A stretch of DNA of 64,000 bases from an uncultured Clostridia bacterium. GTDB taxonomy: Bacteria; Bacillota; Clostridia; HGM11514. The notes under the pieces were generated by a model. That model was not told the DNA's origin. It did no database searches and worked only from the letters and a program-made list of their open reading frames with translations. The DNA is taken from contig CAKSKB010000006.1 of assembly GCA_934464705.1 (NCBI GenBank), positions 1 through 64,000 on the forward strand, written 5' to 3'. Positions within the stretch are counted from its first letter, which is position 1. Each line of letters begins with the position of its first letter. Made by a program: the position numbers and the translations under genes. Shown here in pieces: positions 1-6,580 of this stretch.

Positions 1-728
1 TCACATTTATAATCATAATATTTATCTATTTCTGCAAAATATTTAGAACATTGAAAATATGATTCGACAGTATCTCCGTTTCTTTCTACTATCCAATCTC
101 CAACACACCAATTCGGTACTGCATGTAAACAAAGAACAATAACAAGAGAAAGAACTTTCTCTATAAAATTATTTAATTGAAATAATTCCTCAGTTCCACC
201 TAATCCTAATGTTTTTCCGATATTATCTAAATCTAACCTTTCTTTTATTTGGACAGGGGTACAGTGAACATAATCACATAATATTCCATATTCTCGTTTT
301 ACGTCAGAAATAAATTGTCCTCTATATTCTTCGTCAAAAAAATGGAACTTTATCTCTTCAACCATAGAAATATTAGTGTCTTTCAATAACTTCTTATAAA
401 TTAAAAGTTGTTTATCAAAGCTCTCTCTTGAATATTTTTGAGAAACCAAACAAGCCTTTACTGCTAATTCTAATATATATCGCAGTTCTCTTTTACAAGA
501 ATTAACAATTCCTTCATCCAACAAAACCTTTAAACCAATTAAACTATGTATTAAATCATCTATTATAAATTTAAAAAACAAAGTGCCGGTAAAGCTTTTA
601 TGAATATTACAATTTACTTTTATAAACATTAATGGTCTAATTAAAGAATTTAAAATATCCACGCTCCGTGCATATTCAGTTTTATATTCATCACTTTCCA
701 ATTCTTTTTTTACATCTTCCCAACTCAT
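1..728 (-). CDS. Hypothetical helical protein, C-terminus cut by window edge
   Basis: An open frame of 242 codons runs from an ATG at 728 off the left edge of the window without a stop. The sequence GGTGAT four bases upstream of the ATG is a plausible ribosome binding site. The predicted product starts MSWEDVKKELES, is rich in Lys, Glu, Ile and Leu, appears mostly alpha-helical and has no signal peptide. A segment reading RELRYILELAVKACL and a later DYVHCTP are the most distinctive stretches; a tyrosine-valine-histidine signature late in a helical domain is seen in several HEPN-like or defence-associated families, but I cannot assign a family. The DNA is far richer in A and T than everything to the right of position 905, which suggests horizontal acquisition. 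Confidence 0.7.
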   Translation of the reverse strand, partial: MSWEDVKKELESDEYKTEYARSVDILNSLIRPLMFIKVNCNIHKSFTGTLFFKFIIDDLIHSLIGLKVLLDEGIVNSCKRELRYILELAVKACLVSQKYSRESFDKQLLIYKKLLKDTNISMVEEIKFHFFDEEYRGQFISDVKREYGILCDYVHCTPVQIKERLDLDNIGKTLGLGGTEELFQLNNFIEKVLSLVIVLCLHAVPNWCVGDWIVERNGDTVESYFQCSKYFAEIDKYYDYKC

Positions 729-913
729 TCATATCACCAATAATATTATACCATAAATTTCATAATAATACAATTGATATATCAAACGAAAATATATCAC
801 TCATATTTTGCGAAGTGCAATACATTTTGTTATAAATACAAAAAGCATAGGATATGCTCCTATGCCTGATGATTACTAAGTTTTCTCAAGAATAAATAGC
901 TGCCATTTCCCCC
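729..913. other. AT-rich spacer ending in a composition break
   Basis: No gene is visible here. The DNA stays very AT-rich up to about 900 and then changes abruptly to the balanced composition typical of the rest of the window. The break coincides with the missing 5' end of the manganese catalase gene that follows, so this is probably the boundary of an inserted or rearranged segment. No clear att site or terminal repeat could be recognised at the boundary. Confidence 0.5.
845..865 (-). terminator. Candidate intrinsic terminator, leftward
   Basis: A perfect 8-bp stem (GCATAGGA / TCCTATGC, 5-base loop) is followed on the minus strand by a short T run. It lies upstream of the leftward gene at 1-728 and has no obvious gene feeding it from the right, so it may be a leftover of a lost gene. 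Confidence 0.4.
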
Positions 914-1441
914 TTGCTCAAACATTTGCAGTACGGCGGTGCGGACGGAGAACTCGGCGCATCTCTTCGCTATTTAAGCCAAAGATTTTCAATGCCGTGC
1001 GCCCGGACGAAGGGCTTGCTTAACGATATAGGCACCGAGGAGCTGGCGCATCTTGAAATAGTCGGCTCGATATGTCATCAGCTTCTGAAGGGCAGCACGG
1101 ACTGTGAGCTTAGGGAGCAATATGCTCCGGGATTTGTTGAACACGGTCTGGGGGTTTATCCGCAGGACGCAACCGGCAACCCGTTTAATGCGGCGGCGCT
1201 CCAGTGCAAGGGCGACCCGATTGTTGATCTGACCGAGGACCTTGCAGCAGAACAGAAAGCAAGAAAGACCTACGAATATCTTATCTCAATGTGCGATGAC
1301 CCCGATGTTATCGATCCGCTGAGATTTTTAAGAGAGCGCGAAATCGTTCATTTCCAGCGATTCGGTGAAGCGCTTAACAGAGTACAGGAAACCATTTACA
1401 AAAAATCCATAGCCGTTCCCGGCTGCGGAGAAAAGAAATAA
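914..1441 (+). pseudogene. 5'-truncated manganese catalase (CotJC-like)
   Basis: The frame encodes the central and C-terminal part of a ferritin-like manganese catalase of the spore coat CotJC type: QYGGADGELGASLRYLSQR, then DIGTEELAHLE with the metal-binding Glu-x-x-His motif, and near the end EREIVHFQRFGEAL with a second Glu-x-x-His. Intact family members begin about 30 residues earlier with a conserved MW/YEKKLQ-type segment that is absent here; the only possible start is a TTG at 914 without a good ribosome binding site, and an in-frame TAA occurs at 893. The 5' end is therefore replaced by unrelated AT-rich DNA. The remainder is uninterrupted, so the truncation may be recent. The usual partner genes cotJA and cotJB are not seen. 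An expressed short protein cannot be excluded. Confidence 0.75.
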
Positions 1442-1449
1442 AAAAGGCC

Positions 1450-1476
1450 GCCCGCACCGATTAATTCGGTGCGGGC
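1450..1476. terminator. Intrinsic terminator between convergent genes
   Basis: An 11-bp stem (GCCCGCACCGA and its complement, 5-base loop) lies between the convergent genes ending at 1441 and 1507. On the minus strand it is followed by GGCC and a run of six T, so it serves best as the terminator of the leftward operon 3572-1507. Confidence 0.75.
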
Positions 1477-1506
1477 GCTGCCGGTTACATGGTTTTTATT
1501 AATTTT

Positions 1507-1968
1507 TCAACTCTGAAAAAACAGCTCACCGAACACCGCTTCGTCGCATTTAACGGACTCTACGGCAAATGAAAACATTCCCGTCCTTTTCAGTTTCATG
1601 ATAACAACGCAATCTCCAAAGTCCTCACCACGAATTCTGCCGGACAGCATAATTTTAACAGTTTGCACACCGTTTATAAATTTATCATTGCCATGCCCGT
1701 ATGAACTGCCGCTGCTGAACTCATACAGTTTTTCATTACATGCTTTTTTGATATTACTCCGCAATTCTTTATATTTTTTTCGGGTTCCGTTAAATTCAAA
1801 TACGGTATCAACCGAAAAATACTCATCAACGGTATTTATATCGTAATTTTGAAATGCCTCTGCAAACCCGATTGCATATTCGGTATCAACAGTCTTCATA
1901 TACATAATATATCCGGCTGTACCGACTGTCAAAAGCACTGCAGCAATAAGAATTATTAGTTTTTTCAT
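1507..1968 (-). CDS. Hypothetical exported or membrane-anchored protein
   Basis: A 153-residue protein with a Lys-Lys start and a hydrophobic segment at residues 4-23, which is either a signal peptide or an N-terminal membrane anchor. The exported part of about 125 residues contains FAEAFQNYDINTVDEYFS, the kind of beginning seen in small alpha-beta (NTF2-like) domains, but no family can be named with confidence. The start codon follows directly after the stop of the upstream gene, so the three leftward genes 3572-1507 form one transcription unit. Function unknown. Confidence 0.7.
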   Translation of the reverse strand: MKKLIILIAAVLLTVGTAGYIMYMKTVDTEYAIGFAEAFQNYDINTVDEYFSVDTVFEFNGTRKKYKELRSNIKKACNEKLYEFSSGSSYGHGNDKFINGVQTVKIMLSGRIRGEDFGDCVVIMKLKRTGMFSFAVESVKCDEAVFGELFFQS

Positions 1969-3183
1969 TCATTTATCCTCATTTCGCATAATCCTAAACC
2001 ACGAATATCCCGGATAATAATCACTGTAAGCAGCAGGGCTGTGAACTACCGAATACATAAAACACAAAAAATCTCTGGCAATAACGGGTTCGCATCCTTT
2101 TTCCGTCTTTATATCAATGCTTCTTGTAAAAAATCCGTCATCATTGTTTGCAATCCCGAGATTTTTTGCCAAACCGAGCCATGCTTCATCTCTGCCGAAT
2201 TTTGACCATTCTAAATCAATATAATCATTGTGTGTATAATTTTCAAAAACCAGCTTATCGGCAAATGTTACCGCCTCCTGCCATGTTGCCAAATCGTCAA
2301 GAGCCGCATAAAGCATTCCGTCTGCTCCGATTTTTCCCGAAAGCAGGCCGTTTCTGTAGGCACATTCGGCTATATTCCCGGACTCTGCCGATTTAAACTC
2401 ATCATTAAAAACATTAAACGAACTGCCGTAAGCTATTTGATCGGTACATTTAAGCAGTAAAGATAAAACTTCGCCTCTTGTGAGATGCCTTGAATAATCC
2501 GCACTTAAATCAATATCCAAAACTTTCTCCGAAACCTGATAAGGCTCATCGGGCAAATTGAGATGCATTCCAATCACGGAACTGCATTTTCCCGTCTCGC
2601 GGTTAATATGCGGTATATGCAGCGCAACATACAAAACCTCAAAAAATTCATATAATTCCGTATCATTGTCAGCGCAATCCAAAGGAATGTACGCCGCTCC
2701 CATTCCGTCAATCCCGCTTCCCATATAAGAACACAAAAGTATATCTTCTGCAAAATCATACCATGCGTTTCCGGAAAAACTCTCCGGATACATTCGTTCA
2801 CCCGCCAAAGATACCAGCACTCTTTCCGTCAGGGTAATACTCTCTCTCCACGGAATTATCTTGTCAAGTTCAAACACTTCGGCTTCACTATCAGTAAGCA
2901 AGCGGTTTTTGCTTGCAAAAGCAATCAGCTCGTCATCATCAAGCTCTGTTTTGTTACCAATCCCGACGGTCATTGTTCGGTAAAGATAAATTAAGCAATC
3001 CCTTCTTGTTAATTTGCTTCCGAATTGAGTTTCATCGGTGCAAATATTCAACGTTTTCAGCGTTTCAATTGCGTCTGCATATACAGCTTTATTATTTCTG
3101 AAATCATAATCATCGGAATACACATTGAAAACTGTCAACTGCACCAACAGTATCATACATAAAACAAATGCCCCCTTTTTCAC
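1969..3183 (-). CDS. Secreted protein with SLH-like segments
   Basis: About 404 residues. The start is best placed at a GTG at 3183: GGGAG lies eight bases upstream and GTG overlaps the TGA of the preceding gene by four bases (GTGA). A TTG two codons earlier is possible but too close to the ribosome binding site. A signal peptide occupies roughly the first 24 residues. The segment around residues 38-75 (AIETLKTLNICTDETQF...LTRRDCLIYLYR) and later copies with LTRGEVLSLL resemble degenerate S-layer homology repeats, which bind secondary cell wall polymers. No catalytic domain is recognisable. The neighbours are a small membrane protein and a small exported protein, suggesting a cell-surface assembly of unknown purpose. 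Confidence 0.65.
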   Translation of the reverse strand: MKKGAFVLCMILLVQLTVFNVYSDDYDFRNNKAVYADAIETLKTLNICTDETQFGSKLTRRDCLIYLYRTMTVGIGNKTELDDDELIAFASKNRLLTDSEAEVFELDKIIPWRESITLTERVLVSLAGERMYPESFSGNAWYDFAEDILLCSYMGSGIDGMGAAYIPLDCADNDTELYEFFEVLYVALHIPHINRETGKCSSVIGMHLNLPDEPYQVSEKVLDIDLSADYSRHLTRGEVLSLLLKCTDQIAYGSSFNVFNDEFKSAESGNIAECAYRNGLLSGKIGADGMLYAALDDLATWQEAVTFADKLVFENYTHNDYIDLEWSKFGRDEAWLGLAKNLGIANNDDGFFTRSIDIKTEKGCEPVIARDFLCFMYSVVHSPAAYSDYYPGYSWFRIMRNEDK

Positions 3184-3572
3184 CGGCAAAGCTCCCTTCT
3201 TAATATAATTACCAATTTTAAAATCACGCCCGATGCGCTTGATATAATTCCTCCTAAAATTATACTGTAACTAAATTTAATATCGCTGCTTATACTAAAA
3301 TTAGTACCCCTGTACGAAAGCACCCACAGAGCTAAAATTATCAGCTCAATCAAAAAGCTAACATATACCCCACGCTGATTTTGTTTCATACATACAGCAA
3401 AATCAAAAATCGAAAAAAGAAGAATCATCAGATACGCAGCCATAAGCGCATATAAATTATTTGCAGTAATCACCGGCGGAACATCTGATGAAATCAGCAT
3501 ATATCCCATCCATGAAGCACAAGATAATATTATCTCACCAATACGCAGCGCCTTAACAATTGCCTTATACAT
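3180..3572 (-). CDS. Small four-helix membrane protein, unknown function
   Basis: A 130-residue, strongly hydrophobic protein with about four membrane-spanning segments (roughly residues 10-28, 42-62, 72-90 and 102-122) and a basic C-terminus ending RRELCR. The ATG at 3572 is preceded by AAAGGGGGG, a strong ribosome binding site. It is the first gene of a three-gene leftward unit and overlaps the next gene by four bases, indicating translational coupling. I do not recognise the family. Confidence 0.7.
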   Translation of the reverse strand: MYKAIVKALRIGEIILSCASWMGYMLISSDVPPVITANNLYALMAAYLMILLFSIFDFAVCMKQNQRGVYVSFLIELIILALWVLSYRGTNFSISSDIKFSYSIILGGIISSASGVILKLVIILRRELCR

Positions 3573-3598
3573 ATAATTCCCCCCTTTAAGTTATACCC

Positions 3599-4819
3599 CT
3601 ATTTTCTCACCAGTTTTTTCTGAACCTTTTTTATGTCAACATCGCAAAGCGGAACGCCGCCAAGTGCGGACTGTGCCGCCGCCATGCCTGCGCCCTCGCC
3701 GATTGCCATACATATGGGCATAACCCGGTAGCTTGCATGCGCCATATGCGTACCCGAAATATTTCTGCCGTTCAGCAGCAGATTATCTACACCCACAGGC
3801 AATATACTCCTGTACGGAACAGTATATCTCTCCGGCTTTTGTTTAAGATTGTTTTCATCAGAACCGCTGCCCTTAAGATTATGATTTCCGAAAACTGCGC
3901 TGACATCGGGAACAATCCAGTCGTCAAATACTGTACGGTTGATTATATCGGTTTCCGTAAGAGTATATAATCCTTTAAAATGAAGGGTTTCCCTCACGCC
4001 TACGGTATTTGCCGTCTGCAAAAGACAGCAGTTTTCATATCCCGGAACGCACTCCCGAAGAAAGTTCACAATCTGCGGAACCTGTCGCCTTGTGAGAAGT
4101 TCCGCTGCGGTAAGGTCTTCCGAATCAGTACCGTCAACACCGGTTGCATTTGTCATGTTCACAAAAGCCGTGCCCGGAAGGAAGCCTTCGATTAAAATAA
4201 CATGCCCGGCGGGCGGTTCAACCTTGCCCTCTTCGACATATCTGTGCATTTTCTCCTCAATTTCCGGGTGAGTTCCGAAAGTCGGATAAACCGCAGTGCT
4301 TTCATCAACCCCTCCGACCGCAAACTCAAGCGACATCGGCTGCATTAAACCGTCCGACTCACGCCCCCTCGTATAAGGAACCCCGGCAGACTTTGCAACA
4401 GCGCCGTTACCGGTTGAATCGATATAAACCTTCGCTTCAAACCTTTTCACATCCGTACCGCAAAGCACATTTATGTATTTTATGCTACCGCCATCGGTTT
4501 CGGCACTTATAAATACCGAATGAAGCAGAATATTTACCCCTGCCTCCGAAAGCATGGAAAGATACAACCCTTTCAGCGTTTCCGGATTATAAACCTTCCT
4601 TCTTCCGCGCTTTTTTGTTACGGCTGCGGAAATTTTTTCAAAAAGTCCGCCGACTGCCGCTCCGCACCACAGATTGAGAAGCCCCGCCGTGCTCATACCG
4701 CCGACATAACCGTCCCTTTCGATAAGCAGAACATCCGCACCGCCTTTTGCGGCAGTTATTGCGGCGGTAATCCCGGAAGGTCCTCCGCCGATTACTATAA
4801 TATCATATTTATTTTTCAT
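3599..4819 (-). CDS. FAD-dependent oxidoreductase (FAD_oxidored family)
   Basis: About 406 residues. The N-terminus carries the dinucleotide-binding motif DIIVIGGGPSGITAA followed by the acidic residue that ends strand 2 (LLIERDGYVGGMSTAG). Near the C-terminus, LLLNGRNISGTHMAHASYR and AIGEGAGMAAAQSA form the second FAD contact. This layout matches the FAD-dependent oxidoreductase family PF12831, whose substrates are mostly unknown. AGGAGG lies nine bases before the ATG at 4819; a GTG at 4828 would start directly on the ribosome binding site and is unlikely. No signal peptide, so it is cytoplasmic. Followed by a separate leftward operon at 3572; no partner gene reveals the substrate. Confidence 0.85.
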   Translation of the reverse strand: MKNKYDIIVIGGGPSGITAAITAAKGGADVLLIERDGYVGGMSTAGLLNLWCGAAVGGLFEKISAAVTKKRGRRKVYNPETLKGLYLSMLSEAGVNILLHSVFISAETDGGSIKYINVLCGTDVKRFEAKVYIDSTGNGAVAKSAGVPYTRGRESDGLMQPMSLEFAVGGVDESTAVYPTFGTHPEIEEKMHRYVEEGKVEPPAGHVILIEGFLPGTAFVNMTNATGVDGTDSEDLTAAELLTRRQVPQIVNFLRECVPGYENCCLLQTANTVGVRETLHFKGLYTLTETDIINRTVFDDWIVPDVSAVFGNHNLKGSGSDENNLKQKPERYTVPYRSILPVGVDNLLLNGRNISGTHMAHASYRVMPICMAIGEGAGMAAAQSALGGVPLCDVDIKKVQKKLVRK

Positions 4820-4952
4820 ATTCTCCACCCTCCTATGCAGGCAAAGCCCTAATCTTCAACACTTTATGACGGCAAATATTTTCATTTTCAACTTGCCTAT
4901 ACACAAATTGTAGCATAGTCATATGCAGTTGTCAACATAAATCTGCAAAGAA

Positions 4953-5280
4953 GAAACGCACCGGGTTCGGTGCGTTTCAGACTGTCGAAAAAGTCGGTCA
5001 ACCGCAAGCAAGAAAAAATCAATATATTCTTGTTGCATGAAAGTTAATTGGATTTTTAACCGACAATAAAAGTTCAAATCAATTAATTCGCATTAGAAAA
5101 CGCCTTAAAATCATCGAGATTTCAAGGCGTTTTGCTTGCTTTCACCGAACATGGACTCTACCGTATACACATACGCCGACGAATCCATGTTCGGCGAATT
5201 TACCTTCCTTTTTCGAAGTCTGCCAGCGTGCCGATAGGTTTATCGACACGCTGAAACGCACCGGGTTCGGTGCGTTTCAG
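4953..5280. repeat. Palindrome-rich repeat patch bounded by two identical hairpins
   Basis: This 328-bp stretch of the 4829-5296 gap holds no gene. It is bounded by two identical 28-bp copies (4953-4980 and 5253-5280) of a hairpin with arms GAAACGCACC / GGTGCGTTTC and loop GGGTTC; the right copy has a 12-bp stem. Between them are an imperfect inverted pair (CAGACTGTCGAAAAAG at 4978 and its complement lacking one base, ending near 5225), a long hairpin with arms AAAACGCCTT / AAGGCGTTTT (5097-5133), an 11-bp inverted pair CCGAACATGGA (5145-5155 and 5184-5194) and another stem with arms AGCGTG / CACGCT near 5225-5252. The arrangement looks like a small non-autonomous mobile or REP-like element inserted next to, and duplicating, a terminator hairpin. 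Confidence 0.6.
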
Positions 5281-5296
5281 TTTCAGATTAATATTC

Positions 5297-6559
5297 TCAG
5301 CCTATTGCTCTTTTAAGGAATGTCACAATCTGACCTCTTGAGCAAATTGTATCAGGTGCAAACTCAGTTTCGGAAACTCCGCTTGTAACCTCGTTTTCAA
5401 CAGCCCATGCTACAGCCATGCTGTAGTCTGCATTTTCGTCAACATCTTCAAAAGCGGCCATGTCCTGAACTTCGGGTGCGTCTGCGTTCTTCCAGAGATA
5501 AACTACGGTTGAAGCTCTTGTGCAGGGTGTGTTTCCTTCAAACGCATCGCCTTCAACCATACCCATTTCATATGCCCAGATTGCTGCGTCGTAGTAATAA
5601 TCATCGGTTGTCACATCAGAAAACGGATTTTCTGTTTCAGCTGCGGGAGAACCTACCGCACGCCACAGGAATGTAAGAATCTGCGCTCTTGTGCAGGTCT
5701 GATCGGGCGAGAATGTCGTATCGCTTGTACCTGCTGTAATTGCTTTTTCAACCGCCCATTTAACAGCGTCCGCATAATAAGCGTCATCTGCAACATCTTC
5801 AAAAGCGATTGCAGGCGCAGGCTTTGTTTCAGTGTTACCGTCGTTATTGTCCTCGGTTTTGTTATCCTCGGGCTTTACATCTTCAGACGGATTGACTTCG
5901 TCTTCCGTCTTAGGTTCAAGAAGTTTAAGAGTGTTGTAAACCTTAAGAGTATCGGTTTCGTCATTCAGCGTAAACTTAATGAAGCACTTTGCGGAACCCT
6001 TTTTTGTTTCGGTGGAATCAACCTTTGTAAATTCGTCCGTAAGTTCAAGCTGACTGCCGTGTGTAACGGCTGCCTTTGCCATTTCGAGTATCTTTTCAGC
6101 GGTAATATCGGCATCAAGCGAAATACCCTTGAACACATTGTTTGCCGCAGCCATGTCCTTTGCGAGGTTTTCCTTGTCTGCGTTATCGGCAGCGGAAGAA
6201 CCCGTAAGCATAGGAATTTTAAATGTATACATATCCTGACGGGTATAAACATCGCAAGTGAAAGTAATATTTGCAAAGATAGAACCGTCTTTTTCGCTTG
6301 TTGCATTATAAATGCGGTAATCTGCCTCTTTCGGGATTGAAAGTTCAACGGTGCTTCCTTCGGGGAGAACCTTCTTAACCGCAGCAAGGAATTCCTCAAG
6401 CGGCATATCGTTGTCAACCGTAAGTGTAGCTTCGCTTGCTCTTACTGCCTTCTTTGCTGCCTCAATTTCACCGAGTTCATCCTTTGCGAAAACCGCACAG
6501 GGAAGAACCGTGAGCACAAGGCATACTGCCAATACCAAACTTAATACTTTCTTTAACAT
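5297..6559 (-). CDS. SLH-domain cell-surface protein
   Basis: A 420-residue exported protein. Signal peptide at residues 1-25. Two copies of an 85-residue module follow (about 31-118 and 131-214), each with a helix pattern like DITAEKILEMAKAAV, a Gly, and a beta-rich half. An acidic Asn/Glu/Asp/Lys-rich linker spans 215-250. Three S-layer homology repeats fill the C-terminus (about 252-303, 312-366, 373-420), with the typical AVKWAVE...TFSP...CTRAQILTFLWRA pattern; these tether proteins to pyruvylated wall polymers. AAGGAG lies properly before the ATG. It is the downstream partner of the CAP/SLH protein at 6581-8788, with the same modules and nearly identical SLH repeats, so the two arose by duplication and may act at the same surface site. 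Confidence 0.85.
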   Translation of the reverse strand: MLKKVLSLVLAVCLVLTVLPCAVFAKDELGEIEAAKKAVRASEATLTVDNDMPLEEFLAAVKKVLPEGSTVELSIPKEADYRIYNATSEKDGSIFANITFTCDVYTRQDMYTFKIPMLTGSSAADNADKENLAKDMAAANNVFKGISLDADITAEKILEMAKAAVTHGSQLELTDEFTKVDSTETKKGSAKCFIKFTLNDETDTLKVYNTLKLLEPKTEDEVNPSEDVKPEDNKTEDNNDGNTETKPAPAIAFEDVADDAYYADAVKWAVEKAITAGTSDTTFSPDQTCTRAQILTFLWRAVGSPAAETENPFSDVTTDDYYYDAAIWAYEMGMVEGDAFEGNTPCTRASTVVYLWKNADAPEVQDMAAFEDVDENADYSMAVAWAVENEVTSGVSETEFAPDTICSRGQIVTFLKRAIG

Positions 6560-6580
6560 TTTAATTACTCCTTTATATTA

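Noticed and set aside
845..865. Attachment site of an integrative element
   Set aside because: It is a simple hairpin with no second copy, tRNA end or integrase gene in view.
5251..5280. Canonical intrinsic terminator for the SLH gene ending at 5297
   Set aside because: The hairpin is strong but has no T tract on the minus strand and is one of two identical repeat copies, so it is reported as part of the repeat patch.
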